Assembly (NCBI RefSeq): GCF_037265215.1
Contig: NZ_CP147737.1
Location: 4,310,001-4,374,000 of the forward strand
Reading direction: 5' to 3'
Source of the DNA: Xenorhabdus griffiniae
Lineage (GTDB): Bacteria > Pseudomonadota > Gammaproteobacteria > Enterobacterales > Enterobacteriaceae
Length of the DNA: 64,000 nucleotides
The translations under genes were made by a program, and so were the position numbers. Shown piece by piece: positions 1 through 9,363 of the stretch (the first letter of the stretch is position 1; every line of letters begins with the position of its first letter). The notes beneath the pieces were generated by a model that searched no databases, had not been told where the DNA came from, and saw nothing but the letters and a program-made list of their open reading frames with translations.

Positions 1-781
1 GATGCAGCGTCCCATGCGAGCAAGTACACGCCAGAAAACCTTCCGTTGCCTGATAAATTTCTCCTACGTCCCTGAATACGGCCTGCAACAGTTGGCGATC
101 TTGCGGTTCCAGCACTTCTGCCACCGAGATCACTTTAACCGGCGGTAATGATGTTTCACCTTGCTGGATCTTCAATGCCAATGCCCGCAACACCTGGGCG
201 GGCGCGACAATAATAGTGGGTTGATACGCGACTAATGCTTGTACCTGCTGATTAAAGTCAGCAAACAAGTCAAAAAAACGGAAGGATATCCAACGGTTCT
301 GGACACTCTCGTAGAGATTATTCCCCGCCCGTAAAAACAGCGCAACTCGCTCACCGTGAAATAAGCCGTTTGGTAGCATTTTGGCAAGCAGGGTTCCCGC
401 CCAAATGCTCCGCTCTTTCGGGCTGGCAACGAAAAGACCTCGTTGTCCTGATGTCCCCGATGACATGCCAACACTGAATTTGCCGACTGTTGGCGTGAAA
501 TCTCGTGACTGTTCACTCAACCGTGCACATGCCAAAAGCTCATCGCATTTGAGACCCGCCGTATTCATCTGGTCGAAATTTTCCATCATGATGGCTTTAT
601 TCATAAACGGATATTCCGCCAACGATAAATCACCATATGAGGAAAAATAAGGGCTTTTAGCCAGAACCCTATGCCTGAATCGCGCCAATTCTCTCAATTG
701 GTGTTGCTCAAGCTGCTGTCGGTTGGTGAATTTCCACCGTTTTTTGGCTCGCCAATAGTACCAAAACGTTTTAAATATCAT
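1..781 (-). CDS. F390/CoF synthetase-like AMP-forming ligase (3' part beyond window)
   Basis: An uninterrupted frame runs from an ATG at 781 to the left edge, about 260 codons. The ATG overlaps the TGA of the MBL hydrolase gene (ATGA), so the two are translationally coupled. The motif SSGTSGQRG at about residues 107-115 is the phosphate-binding loop of adenylate-forming enzymes of the phenylacetate-CoA ligase/coenzyme F390 synthetase-related group. The family activates a carboxylate with ATP; the substrate here is not visible. It is the last visible gene of a four-gene minus-strand operon with a ketosynthase III, an NAD-dependent reductase and an MBL hydrolase, which suggests activation of an acyl intermediate. 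The gene is cut by the window and family members are usually over 400 residues. Family assignment is fairly sure, function is inference. Confidence 0.75.
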   Translation of the reverse strand, partial: MIFKTFWYYWRAKKRWKFTNRQQLEQHQLRELARFRHRVLAKSPYFSSYGDLSLAEYPFMNKAIMMENFDQMNTAGLKCDELLACARLSEQSRDFTPTVGKFSVGMSSGTSGQRGLFVASPKERSIWAGTLLAKMLPNGLFHGERVALFLRAGNNLYESVQNRWISFRFFDLFADFNQQVQALVAYQPTIIVAPAQVLRALALKIQQGETSLPPVKVISVAEVLEPQDRQLLQAVFRDVGEIYQATEGFLACTCSHGTLH

Positions 782-1584
782 TCCAAATCTCCTTCATGGC
801 AGAGCTGGATAGGGATCTGTTTTTGGTCAATGTGATGCAGCTTATTCAGTGTTTCGTAATAGGCACGGCTGTCATCCATAATAAGATTCGCCAACTTTGC
901 AGGCCCACGCAGTTCACGGTAATTCGTTGGTGACCAGGCAGCATCTCCCGCTAACAATATCCAACCCTGATCACTCAATACACACAGGCCAAGATGCCCT
1001 GCCGCATGACCAGGCAGCGGAACAATCAGTATCTGCTTCTGGCTCCCCGGCACGGCATAACCTTTCCCCAATACCGATAACTCTTCTGGCAACGGACTGG
1101 CTTCAAACCCTTCATAAAAACTGACTCTGGATTCGAAATCTTCCGGCATTAATCCCCGCACAAAGGCTTTTCTTAGCGCCGCGATACCTCGTAAGTGACG
1201 CGTCTGCCGCCAACCTTCCCCCGAACAGATAAATTTGGCCTGCGGGAAATCCCGTAATCCAGCAATATGATCACCATGAAAGTGAGAAATGATAATGCCA
1301 TCAATATCACGTGCCTGAATACCTTCCCCTTTGAGTTGCATCACCAGTGCGTCTTTACTGTCAAAGTAAACCGGCGTGACCGTGCGATATAAGCGAATAA
1401 TCCCACTACGGGTATGATCGTAAAAATGGTTGGCGTATCCGGTATCAAGGAGCCAACGCTTATCATGACACTCCAGCAACCACGACCGAGCCGGAAATTT
1501 GCATACGCGAAAACTGGCGCCTTTCAATGCCATGCAACCGGAATGCGTACAATATCCCACGTCAAAAACACGTATCTTAACCAT
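778..1584 (-). CDS. MBL-fold metallo-hydrolase
   Basis: A 268-residue protein with the metallo-beta-lactamase motif HFHGDH (H101, H103, D105, H106) and a later histidine in PLPGHAAGH, the usual dinuclear zinc ligands. It resembles the lactonase/glyoxalase-II-like branch of the fold, so hydrolysis of an ester, thioester or lactone is plausible. No signal peptide is seen, so it is probably cytoplasmic. It overlaps the upstream epimerase gene by 8 bases and the downstream ligase start by 4, placing it firmly inside one operon. By position it may hydrolyse or release the product of the ketosynthase/reductase pair. That role is inferred from context only. Confidence 0.85.
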   Translation of the reverse strand: MVKIRVFDVGYCTHSGCMALKGASFRVCKFPARSWLLECHDKRWLLDTGYANHFYDHTRSGIIRLYRTVTPVYFDSKDALVMQLKGEGIQARDIDGIIISHFHGDHIAGLRDFPQAKFICSGEGWRQTRHLRGIAALRKAFVRGLMPEDFESRVSFYEGFEASPLPEELSVLGKGYAVPGSQKQILIVPLPGHAAGHLGLCVLSDQGWILLAGDAAWSPTNYRELRGPAKLANLIMDDSRAYYETLNKLHHIDQKQIPIQLCHEGDLE

Positions 1585-2596
1585 GTGAACCCGTTTGCTG
1601 GTCTGCCTGTTTTAGCCAATTGGCCGTTAAATGAATACCTTCCTCTATGGTATAAATCGGCGAATAACCCAGCTCTTCTTGCGCTTTTGCGTTATCCAGT
1701 GTCATGGAGTAATAAGCCGCGCCAATGCCATAACGCGTCAGCAATGGCTCTTTTCGGGTGAACATAGCAATGCCTTCCAGGATTGTCGCAACGCCATACA
1801 AAAGTGGATAAGGCAATGATTTGATCCGATAACTAAACTGCATCTCATCAAATAACTGCCCTAAGATCTTCGCCAATGGCTGTGGCTGTTGATTAGTAAT
1901 GTTGTATATCGCCCCACTTTGTATGCCTTCACGGTGAGTTGCCAATAACATGGCATGAACAACATTCATGACGTAAGTGAGATCCAGGGCATTCCTCCCC
2001 CCTGCTGGCAAAGCAACAACGCCTTTGCTGGCTTTAACCTGAGCCAACAAACGCGGCAACAATACTCTGTCATGCGGGCCAAATAACCCACGGGGGCGCA
2101 GGATAATGTAAGTCGTGTCAGGATAGCGGGGGATCAATTGACGTATGCTCTCTTCCGCCAGAAACTTGGTTCGGGCATAATCATTGGCGAAACGCTGGCT
2201 GCGCTGATGTTCGGTAACATGCTGTTGGTGGGAAAAATTAAAATACACAGCTGGAGTAGAAATATGGACAAATCGCTGGATACCACATATGCCAGCCGCC
2301 TGTGCCAAAATCTGTGTCGCAGCCACATTGATACGTTCAAACTCATCAGGATCGCCCCAGGGAGAAGATTTGGCGGCGCAATGCCAGACTGCATCACACT
2401 CTGACATCAGCCCGATGGCTTGCTCCTTCGTTAACGTCGCCAGCTCAGCACGGCGAAATTCCGCCCCCAATCGAGACAATTCCCTTCCCGCCTGCGGATC
2501 ACGTCCGGTTGCCACCACCGTCTCGCCACGGGATAACAGATAATTAACGGCATTACGACCTAAACCACTCGTGGCTCCGGTTACAAGAATTTTCAT
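1577..2596 (-). CDS. NAD(P)-dependent epimerase/3beta-HSD-type dehydrogenase
   Basis: A 339-residue extended short-chain dehydrogenase. The N-terminal GATSGLGRNAV (from about residue 7) is the Rossmann nucleotide-binding loop, and Y140/K144 in YARTK are the catalytic pair, with a Ser/Thr at HISTPAVY about 27 residues earlier. Overall it resembles NAD-dependent epimerase/3beta-hydroxysteroid dehydrogenase proteins, the family that contains OleD of long-chain olefin biosynthesis. Its start overlaps the ketosynthase stop by 4 bases. In this operon the likely role is reduction of the beta-keto product made by the ketosynthase. Substrate and product are unknown. Confidence 0.85.
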   Translation of the reverse strand: MKILVTGATSGLGRNAVNYLLSRGETVVATGRDPQAGRELSRLGAEFRRAELATLTKEQAIGLMSECDAVWHCAAKSSPWGDPDEFERINVAATQILAQAAGICGIQRFVHISTPAVYFNFSHQQHVTEHQRSQRFANDYARTKFLAEESIRQLIPRYPDTTYIILRPRGLFGPHDRVLLPRLLAQVKASKGVVALPAGGRNALDLTYVMNVVHAMLLATHREGIQSGAIYNITNQQPQPLAKILGQLFDEMQFSYRIKSLPYPLLYGVATILEGIAMFTRKEPLLTRYGIGAAYYSMTLDNAKAQEELGYSPIYTIEEGIHLTANWLKQADQQTGSHG

Positions 2597-3591
2597 GGTA
2601 TTAAAATCATCTCACTTAACGAAAGCCCAGCCGCTGTACCAAGCAACATCACATAATCACGGCCATAATAGCGATCTGTCATGATGGCTTCATGCAGTGC
2701 GCTTGGAATAGATGCCGCAACCTGATTACCGCGATAACGATAGATATTCACAAATCTCTCATCTTTGATATTCAAGCGCTTGAGAATATGTTTCAATCCC
2801 AAATGGCTTGCCTGATGAGGTATTACGGTACCGATATCGGACATGGCAAGATTGGCACTCCCCAATACACGCGCTGTAAATTCTTCAATCAATGAAGCGG
2901 TTAGTTTAAACAGTGGCTTACCCTGCATCTGGAACAGGAAATCGCTATCTTCCATACCTGTACGCAGATTCTTGCGGGTTCCGCCAGCCCGGATCTCACA
3001 TAATTCAAGGCCTTCTGGGTAGGTTTCATGTTTGTAGGTCACAATCCCACTTTTCCCATCCCCTTTTTCAACGATCACACAAGCCGCCCCATCACCAAAA
3101 ATCAGTGAGGATTCTTGATGCGACCAGTCAATTCCACGGGAAGCCATCTCCGAAGAAACAATAGCAATCCGCCGGTACTGTCGGGTTGCCAGCAATCCAC
3201 TCGCAATATCCAGCGCAGAAATAAAACTCACACAGCTTGCATTAATATCAAAACAGGCAGTTCCTGCCTTTAAACAGCTCGCTTTTAAAATATGTGCTGC
3301 GGAATAAGGTAAGGCTTGGATTGGGATAGCCGAAGCTGAAATCAGCAAATCAATTGAATCTGGCGAAATTTGATGTGTTTCTAACGTATTATGCAGTGCA
3401 TCTGCGGCTAATTTAGCTGGAGATGCTTCATAATTCGAATGATAGCGATACTCTATTCCAGAATGTTTTTCGACAAAACCCTTCGGCTTATTAAGCCTTA
3501 AATCTAAATCGGATGAATACACTTTGTTTTCTGGTAGGGCAATACCAGACGCAATGATCTTTAATGGGATCAATTCATTTATATTTTTCAT
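2593..3591 (-). CDS. 3-oxoacyl-ACP synthase III-like (FabH/OleA-type) ketosynthase
   Basis: A 332-residue thiolase-fold condensing enzyme and the first gene of the minus-strand operon. The full FabH triad is present: C120 in INASCVSF, H259 in VIPHQASH and N289 in YRGNQVAAS. Sequence around the active site is less conserved than in housekeeping FabH, and no other fatty-acid synthesis gene is adjacent, so a dedicated pathway enzyme is more likely than the primary FabH. The combination with an OleD-like reductase and an AMP-forming ligase recalls the ole hydrocarbon cluster, although no OleB-type alpha/beta hydrolase is present. The family is sure; the pathway is inferred. Confidence 0.85.
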   Translation of the reverse strand: MKNINELIPLKIIASGIALPENKVYSSDLDLRLNKPKGFVEKHSGIEYRYHSNYEASPAKLAADALHNTLETHQISPDSIDLLISASAIPIQALPYSAAHILKASCLKAGTACFDINASCVSFISALDIASGLLATRQYRRIAIVSSEMASRGIDWSHQESSLIFGDGAACVIVEKGDGKSGIVTYKHETYPEGLELCEIRAGGTRKNLRTGMEDSDFLFQMQGKPLFKLTASLIEEFTARVLGSANLAMSDIGTVIPHQASHLGLKHILKRLNIKDERFVNIYRYRGNQVAASIPSALHEAIMTDRYYGRDYVMLLGTAAGLSLSEMILIP

Positions 3592-3956
3592 TTTTTTATA
3601 ACTTCCAAGTGTTAATTTTTTGTTTAAATTCGTAGCCAGAATATGAAGGTGAATTCTGAGTAGGGTGAGAATAAATGAATATTTATCAGATAGCCGATTA
3701 AACAGGAAGTCTATATTTATGATACATCATATTACTAAATTGAAATATTCAATGCAGTTACTTGAAAAATAAAAAAATTTCTCAGTTTATAATTTCAGTA
3801 TCATAAAATTTTTTTAATGCAAAAAACACATTATGAGATTTAATCATGGCATTTGTTGTCTATATGTAAAATAAAGGTCAATGTTAATTGACAAATAAAC
3901 TAACTTGATTTAATTAATAGGAAATAGTCATTTATAGTTTTTGTTTTGTTAGTTAA

Positions 3957-4062
3957 ATATACCAACCTAACTTCAAGATGCATGTGATTTCTCCCCGCGT
4001 CGCAGGGAGAAATCACGTTTCATATCGTGCTGTAAATTCCAACATGAAGTTTAATACGTATA
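3957..4062 (-). repeat. ~105-bp palindromic intergenic element (family A)
   Basis: Element with imperfect terminal inverted repeats (ATATACC..AACTTCAAG at one end and CTTGAAGTTTAATRCGTATA or close variants at the other) and a central hairpin built on TCTCCCCGC/GCGGGGAGA. This copy is in the minus orientation, taking plus as starting ATATACGCATTAAACTTCAAG. Its central stem has one change (gtcgcaggg). It is one of at least eleven clear copies in the window, all between genes. It resembles the MITE-like repeats abundant in Xenorhabdus and Photorhabdus. Confidence 0.85.
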
Positions 4063-4217
4063 AAAAAGTCACCATAATATTTTGAATAAGTATGAGCTCA
4101 ATATTTTCATTGCTTTTAAGTAGAAGTAAAAAATCAAATAATCAATATATATCTCTATTAAAAGTAAAAATAACGAGTTTATTCTTCTGGATAATAAGCA
4201 TTCGTTCAGAAGAATGG

Positions 4218-4280
4218 TAAATAGCGTTTCAAAATGATAGGAGTACTCCAACATCTGATACTCTCAGTATTATGAAAACC
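4218..4280. repeat. Second repeat family (family C), short form
   Basis: A 63-base stretch from TAAATAGCGTTTCAAAATGA to AAAACC that reappears almost identically at 21297-21392. Here the centre is the simple palindrome GGAGTACTCC. In the other copy a 33-base hairpin sits inside this palindrome. Both copies lie just upstream of an accessory gene, here the HNH restriction enzyme. Confidence 0.75.
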
Positions 4281-4493
4281 ATTTATAAAAAACTTAATCG
4301 CCCAGTCCGGTATCAATGGAGCGTTAAATAATTCCCACATCGCTCTAACTAAAAGGTGTATAGCAATATGTTTTTACTGTCTATACACCATTTTCAGCAG
4401 CCCACCATAAATTTCTTTCAGACCAATACATTGCCTCTCATCATTTTTGCGAGCATGATCGTAATACCGTTACCCATTATTCAAACAACTTAC

Positions 4494-5366
4494 ATGTCTG
4501 CAATCAAAGAACTCCAAGTCGCAATTTCAAACCTTTCCGTATGGCGCAAGGGTGATCAACGTGCACCACATAAACCTTTATTGCTATTGTATGTCCTCTC
4601 GCAATATCAGAAAGGCCATGAAAGACTGTTTGCGTATGGGGAGGAGATCCACCAGCCACTCTTGGAGCTGCTCAATAACTTTGGTCCAAGACGCAAAACC
4701 CACTATCCCTCTTTACCCTTCTGGCGCTTACGTGGCGACGGGTTTTGGGAATTACAAAATACCGAACTCTGCACCCCACAAAAAGGTAGCAAGGAGCCGC
4801 CAAAACGTGAACTTATTGAATTTGGTGTCAAAGGTGGTTTCGACCAACAAAGCTACCAGTTATTACGCAAAAAGCCCGCTACCATCAATAAATTGGCACA
4901 ACAAATCCTGAGTGAACATTTTCCTGACAGCATACAAGAGCTGCTCGCCAACCAACTGGATTTCTCTTTAAGTGATATCCGCAAAATTCGTGATCCCCAT
5001 TTTCGCCAGCAGATACTGCGCGCCTATAACTACCAATGTGCAATATGTGGTTACAATTTGCGACATGACAGTACCCCCGTTGGGCTGGAAGCCGCACATA
5101 TCAAATGGAAACAATACGGCGGTCCCTGTACGGTAAACAACGGGCTTGCCCTCTGTTCTCTGCACCATTCTGCATTCGATATGGGATCAATCAGTATCGA
5201 CGATAATATGAATTTATTAGTTTCAGAAAGTGTCAATGGCGGCACGATAGTGAAGCAACTTTTCTGGAATTTGGCAAAACAGCCGATCTTGCGTCCCCTG
5301 AATAAAGATTATTATCCATTGGAAAGTTTTATTGCCTGGCATCGCAACCAAGTCTTTAAAGAATAA
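4494..5366 (+). CDS. HNH endonuclease, phosphorothioate-DNA-dependent restriction enzyme type
   Basis: A 290-residue protein when started at the ATG at 4494 (MSAIKELQVAISNLSVWRKG), where family similarity begins; the frame is open back to 4356, and the upstream 46 residues look non-coding. The N-terminal half carries the RAPHKPLLLLYVLS and LPFWRLRGDGFWEL blocks typical of the sulfur-binding domain of type IV enzymes that cut phosphorothioated DNA. The C-terminal half is an HNH nuclease with a structural zinc site: C182-x2-C185, H202 and C221-x2-H224-H225. No dnd/DndBCDE modification genes are in the window, which fits a solitary type IV defence against phosphorothioated foreign DNA. Domain type is confident, specificity inferred. 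Confidence 0.8.
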   Translation: MSAIKELQVAISNLSVWRKGDQRAPHKPLLLLYVLSQYQKGHERLFAYGEEIHQPLLELLNNFGPRRKTHYPSLPFWRLRGDGFWELQNTELCTPQKGSKEPPKRELIEFGVKGGFDQQSYQLLRKKPATINKLAQQILSEHFPDSIQELLANQLDFSLSDIRKIRDPHFRQQILRAYNYQCAICGYNLRHDSTPVGLEAAHIKWKQYGGPCTVNNGLALCSLHHSAFDMGSISIDDNMNLLVSESVNGGTIVKQLFWNLAKQPILRPLNKDYYPLESFIAWHRNQVFKE

Positions 5367-5385
5367 CCTGCAAGCATATTAAAAA

Positions 5386-5403
5386 GGGGAGCCAAAGCTC
5401 CCC
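5386..5403 (-). terminator. Terminator of potD
   Basis: Stem GGGGAGC/GCTCCCC with loop CAAA. On the minus strand it is followed by TTTTT. It lies 10 bases past the potD stop and 20 bases after the convergent HNH gene. Confidence 0.85.
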
Positions 5404-5413
5404 AATAATTCCG

Positions 5414-6478
5414 TCATTGACCTGCTTTCAATTTTTGGAAGTACTCTTCGTATAGGATACTGGCATTGCCAACATCACTCTGCCATTCGCCTTTTTTTAT
5501 CACTTCGGCGTCTGGATACAACGTCTTATCTTCTGTCATGGATTTCGGCAGTAATTTTTTCGCTTCCAGATTCGGTGTCGGGTAGCCAATTTTCTTAGCA
5601 ACCTGCGCCGCAATTTCCGGGCGTAACAAGAAATCAATCAATTTCATCGCGCCATCAACATTCTTGGCATTCGCTGGAATAGCCAAGCTGTCCATCCAGA
5701 AAATCCCGCCCTCTTTCGGCCAAATAATCTCAACCGGTGTACCAGCCTGACGCGCAACATAAGCAGAGCCGTTCCACATCATACCGATATCCGCCTCGCC
5801 TTCCATAAATGGGTTGGCAGGGTTGTCAGAATTAAATGCCAGTACATTTGGCATCAGTTTTCTCAGTTCCTGATAAGCAGCTTCAATCTCTTTCGGATCA
5901 GAGGTATTGCCGGAATATCCCAATTTCAGCAACGCCATCTGGAAAACTTCACGCGCATCGTCAGTCAGCACTAAACTGTTTTTGTACTCTGGTTTCCAAA
6001 GATCAGCCCAGGAAGAGAAGGAGTTAGGATCAATATTATCGCTATTGACGCCAATTGCCGTTGCACCCCAAATATAAGGGATAGAGTACTCGTTATTCGG
6101 GTCAAAAGACTTATGGAGCAGGTTAGGATCAAGGTTATGGAAGTTGCTCAATTTACTGGTATCGATTTTTTGCAACATCCCTTCTTTACTCATCTTTGAG
6201 ATAAAGTAAGTGGATGGAACCACTAAATCATAAGCGCCGTCTTTATAAGTTTTCAGCTTGGTGTACATGCTCTCATTGGATTCATAGGTGGAATAAATCA
6301 CCTTAATCCCTGTCTCTTTAGTGAACTGGTTGAGCAAACCAGGCGGAACATATTCAGTCCAGTTGTAGAAATACAGCGTCTTGCCATCATCAGCGGCAGC
6401 GGCATTCACCGAACCAATGCTTAATGCCATCATCCCAGCGGCTAACAGACAGAACCACTTTCTCATGTTGTTTTTCAT
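5414..6478 (-). CDS. potD: Spermidine/putrescine ABC transporter, periplasmic binding protein
   Basis: A 354-residue solute-binding protein close to E. coli PotD. A signal peptide is visible (MKNNMRKWFCLLAAGMMALS followed by an Ala-rich cleavage region near residue 28). The mature part starts with the family block LYFYNWTEYVPPGLL. It delivers spermidine and putrescine to the PotABC importer. GAGGGG lies about 10 bases upstream of the ATG. Unlike E. coli, where potC and potD overlap, here 149 bases including a hairpin separate them, so potD may have its own promoter or be set to a different level from potABC. Confidence 0.95.
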   Translation of the reverse strand: MKNNMRKWFCLLAAGMMALSIGSVNAAAADDGKTLYFYNWTEYVPPGLLNQFTKETGIKVIYSTYESNESMYTKLKTYKDGAYDLVVPSTYFISKMSKEGMLQKIDTSKLSNFHNLDPNLLHKSFDPNNEYSIPYIWGATAIGVNSDNIDPNSFSSWADLWKPEYKNSLVLTDDAREVFQMALLKLGYSGNTSDPKEIEAAYQELRKLMPNVLAFNSDNPANPFMEGEADIGMMWNGSAYVARQAGTPVEIIWPKEGGIFWMDSLAIPANAKNVDGAMKLIDFLLRPEIAAQVAKKIGYPTPNLEAKKLLPKSMTEDKTLYPDAEVIKKGEWQSDVGNASILYEEYFQKLKAGQ

Positions 6479-6591
6479 GTCGTGTTTCCCCTCGCAGTTG
6501 GTGCGTTAGTATCATATATAGGTTCGGCGTGAACCTATCCCCGAAAAAGGGGGCTATTATAAAAGTGACATTTAATGGGGTAAACTAATAA

Positions 6592-6618
6592 AAGCGTGGT
6601 CAACCCGCAACCACGCTT
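6592..6618 (-). terminator. Hairpin between potC and potD
   Basis: Perfect 9-bp stem AAGCGTGGT/ACCACGCTT with a 9-base loop, 10 bases past the potC stop. On the minus strand it is followed by TTTATTAG, a weak U tract. It could act as a partial terminator or a 3' mRNA-stabilising hairpin for potABC. Confidence 0.6.
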
Positions 6619-6627
6619 AAAAGAAGG

Positions 6628-7407
6628 TTAAGACTTTTCTGTGCGATCACGCATCACAAATTGGCTAATCAGCACCAAAACCAAAGACATAAGTAATAAA
6701 ATCGTTGCCAATGCGTTCACTTCTGGCGAAATTCCCACTTTTACCATTGAATAGATCTTAAGTGGCAAAATCTCGTAGCTTGGCCCCGTCACAAATGAAG
6801 AAACAACCACATCATCCATCGATAGGGTAAAGCTTAGTAGCCAACCCGCCATAACCGCTGGCATTGCCAGCGGCAGGATGATTTTTCGCAGGATAGTCAA
6901 TTCACCCGCACCCAAATCACGCGCCGCTTCCAGCATTTTGACATCGAAATCTTTCAGGCGGGAGTACACCGTTATCACCACAAACGGCAAGCAGAAAGTG
7001 ATATGCGAAAACAGTAGTGACCAGAATCCCAGTGAAACGCCGAGTAGCATAAACAGCACCAGCAGTGAAATCGCCATCACGATATCCGGCGACATCATCA
7101 CGACAAACAGCATACCGCCAACAAACTTTTTGCCCCGGAAGGAATAACGATACAAGGCGACCGCAGTCAGGGAACCAATCAAGGTAGCAAACGTGGCGGA
7201 TGTGACCGCCATCGTCAGAGAATGGCCTGCCGCTTGAAGCAAACTGTCATTCGCGAATAGCAGGCTATACCATTCAGTGGTAAAACCCTGCCAATGAATG
7301 CCAAAGCGTGATTGGTTAAACGAGCTTACCAACAGGATAATAATCGGGATATACAGGTAAGCATAAACGATGGTCATGAAGCCACCGCGCAACAGGCGTC
7401 CGATCAT
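6628..7407 (-). CDS. potC: Spermidine/putrescine ABC transporter permease
   Basis: A 259-residue inner-membrane protein, nearly colinear with E. coli PotC from [11 protein letters not shown] onward, with about six transmembrane helices. The EAA loop that docks PotA is [17 protein letters not shown]. Together with PotB it forms the channel for polyamine import. The start overlaps the potB stop by 4 bases (ATGA), as expected for a coupled subunit. Confidence 0.95.
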   Translation of the reverse strand: MIGRLLRGGFMTIVYAYLYIPIIILLVSSFNQSRFGIHWQGFTTEWYSLLFANDSLLQAAGHSLTMAVTSATFATLIGSLTAVALYRYSFRGKKFVGGMLFVVMMSPDIVMAISLLVLFMLLGVSLGFWSLLFSHITFCLPFVVITVYSRLKDFDVKMLEAARDLGAGELTILRKIILPLAMPAVMAGWLLSFTLSMDDVVVSSFVTGPSYEILPLKIYSMVKVGISPEVNALATILLLMSLVLVLISQFVMRDRTEKS

Positions 7408-8264
7408 TCCAGCTCCACCTTCTTGTTCAGCAACTTAGCCGCACGATAATAAACCAATAACATCAATCCCATTACCAACGTCAAACAGATGCTAGTCGCT
7501 GCCCCAAATGGCCAGTCACGGATATTGAGAAATTGGCTCTTAATCACGTTCCCGATCAGCAGGTTCTTCGCCCCGCCCATCAAGTCAGCCACATAGAACA
7601 GCCCCATCGCCGGTAACAAAACCAACAAACAACCCGCGATAATGCCCGGCATGGTCAATGGCACAATGATGCGGATAAAAGTCTGCAATTTCCCCGCCCC
7701 CAAATCGCGCGCCGCTTCCAGACAGGATTTATCCAGCTTCTCAATACTGGAATAAAGCGGCATCACCATAAACGGCAGCAGGATGTAAACCACCCCCAAC
7801 ACAACCGCTTCGGGGGTATACATAATGCGAAAGGGCTTATCGATAATCCCCACCCACATCAGAAAATCATTCAAGTACCCGCGGGTACTGAGGAACATCT
7901 TCAAGCCATAAATACGGATTAACGAGTTCGTCCAGAATGGCACGATCAACAGGAATAGCATCAGGGAACGCAGTTTCTTTGGCATACGAGCCAGGAAAAA
8001 AGCGAACGGATAGCCAATCACCAGACAGCATAGCGTCGCTATAATCGCCATATTCAGCGAATGCAGCAGCACCTCGGCATACAGCGGATCAAACAATCGG
8101 CTATAGTTATCCAGCGAGAATATCATCTGCACTAAATTGGCGTCATCACGGGTCAGGAAGCTGGTTCCGATGATCATCAGGTTCGGCAAAAAGACGAACA
8201 GCATCAGCCAGGATACGATGCCCGTAATGACGATATTCTGGAATAGTTTACGCGTCTTCTTCAT
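7404..8264 (-). CDS. potB: Spermidine/putrescine ABC transporter permease
   Basis: Inner-membrane permease of the PotABCD importer, 286 residues from the ATG at 8264 (MKKTRKLFQ), which matches the known PotB N-terminus; an in-frame ATG four codons earlier is less likely. The EAA loop is [17 protein letters not shown], and the C-terminus LLNKKVELE is characteristic. The start lies inside the end of potA, overlapping by 17 bases, so translation is coupled. Confidence 0.95.
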   Translation of the reverse strand: MKKTRKLFQNIVITGIVSWLMLFVFLPNLMIIGTSFLTRDDANLVQMIFSLDNYSRLFDPLYAEVLLHSLNMAIIATLCCLVIGYPFAFFLARMPKKLRSLMLFLLIVPFWTNSLIRIYGLKMFLSTRGYLNDFLMWVGIIDKPFRIMYTPEAVVLGVVYILLPFMVMPLYSSIEKLDKSCLEAARDLGAGKLQTFIRIIVPLTMPGIIAGCLLVLLPAMGLFYVADLMGGAKNLLIGNVIKSQFLNIRDWPFGAATSICLTLVMGLMLLVYYRAAKLLNKKVELE

Positions 8265-9363
8265 CGACCAGCACAACCTCCCAGCTTTCTACCCAAGTGA
8301 CCGCAATCTTCTGGTTCAGAGAATGGTCAACATCAGGATCGTCTTCGTTGAAGAATTCGCTCACCATGACCATCTTGCTATTTTCCATTTCGACCACGGA
8401 GTCCAGCGTCATGCCCTTGTAGTTACGCTCACGGACGTAACCAATCAGTCCCGATACCTGCTCACCGTTATTGATCTCTTCCACGCGCAGGTCTTCCGGG
8501 CGTAGCAAGACTTTCAACGTTTGCCCAACGGTCACTGGCAGCGAGGTGAAAATATCACACTCATGGCCTTCGACATTAGCGCGTATCCGTTGATCATCAA
8601 TACGATGCAGCACTTTAGCATCAAAGATATTGATTTCGCCGATAAAACGGGCAACAAACAGGTTTTTCGGCTCTTCGTAAATCTCACGCGGAGAGCCATC
8701 CTGTTCAATACGCCCGTTACGCATAACCACGATACGGTCTGACATAACCAGAGCCTCTTCCTGATCGTGGGTCACAAAGATAAAAGTAATGCCAAGCTTA
8801 CGCTGGAGCGCCTTTAGCTCATTTTGCATCTGCTTGCGCAACTTGTAATCGAGCGCGGACAGCGATTCATCCAACAGCAAAACTTTCGGTTTATTGACAA
8901 CCGCACGGGCAATCGCCACACGTTGCTGTTGGCCGCCGGAAAGCTGGGCAGGTTTACGCAGGGCAAACTCTTCAAGCTGAACCATGCGTAATGCCTCCTC
9001 AACACGCGGAGCAATCTCTTTTTCCGGTGTTTTCTGCATCCGAAGTCCAAAAGCGACATTTTCAAATACGGTCATGTGGGGGAACAGGGCATAACTTTGG
9101 AAAACCGTATTAACGCAACGGTGCTCGGCAGGAATATCCGTAATATCCTGCCCTTCCAGCAAAATTTTGCCGCTGTCTGCATCTTCTAGCCCGGCAATCA
9201 GGCGAAGTACTGTAGTTTTGCCACAACCGGATGGCCCAAGAATGGTCAGAAACTCGCCATCATTGATTGTCAGATCGAGCTGTGAAATAACTTGTTTACC
9301 GTCGAAGCCCTTACTCAAGGCTTTCAATTCAACGAGTGGTGTCAGAGAGGTGTTCTCAGTCAT
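8248..9363 (-). CDS. potA: Spermidine/putrescine ABC transporter ATPase
   Basis: A 371-residue ABC ATPase and first gene of the pot operon. Walker A is GPSGCGKTT, the signature is LSGGQQQR, Walker B is [11 protein letters not shown] and the switch histidine is in [10 protein letters not shown]-terminal TOBE-type regulatory domain follows from about residue 240. It energises polyamine uptake through PotBC. It is slightly shorter than E. coli PotA (378). The SD before the ATG is weak. Confidence 0.95.
   Translation of the reverse strand: MTENTSLTPLVELKALSKGFDGKQVISQLDLTINDGEFLTILGPSGCGKTTVLRLIAGLEDADSGKILLEGQDITDIPAEHRCVNTVFQSYALFPHMTVFENVAFGLRMQKTPEKEIAPRVEEALRMVQLEEFALRKPAQLSGGQQQRVAIARAVVNKPKVLLLDESLSALDYKLRKQMQNELKALQRKLGITFIFVTHDQEEALVMSDRIVVMRNGRIEQDGSPREIYEEPKNLFVARFIGEINIFDAKVLHRIDDQRIRANVEGHECDIFTSLPVTVGQTLKVLLRPEDLRVEEINNGEQVSGLIGYVRERNYKGMTLDSVVEMENSKMVMVSEFFNEDDPDVDHSLNQKIAVTWVESWEVVLVDEEDA

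Larger units (their letters stand above)
3592..4493. other. AT-rich divergent intergenic region
   Basis: About 900 bases between the ketosynthase operon and the HNH gene, which diverge. It must hold both promoters. It contains one ~105-bp palindromic element (3957-4062) and one copy of a second repeat (4218-4280), annotated separately. The rest is very AT-rich with no coding sequence I can support. The short open frames here have no start context or recognisable product. Confidence 0.6.

Noticed and set aside
2134..2543. Overlapping plus- and minus-strand frames inside the epimerase gene
   Set aside because: The epimerase frame keeps all motifs and overlaps both neighbours as in an operon; the others are shadows.
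4069..4254. 61-codon minus-strand frame in the intergenic region
   Set aside because: AT-rich, low-complexity Leu/Phe/Tyr product that overlaps repeat elements, without SD.
4356..4493. Upstream extension of the HNH protein
   Set aside because: 46 hydrophobic residues unrelated to the family; the sequence similarity starts at the ATG at 4494.
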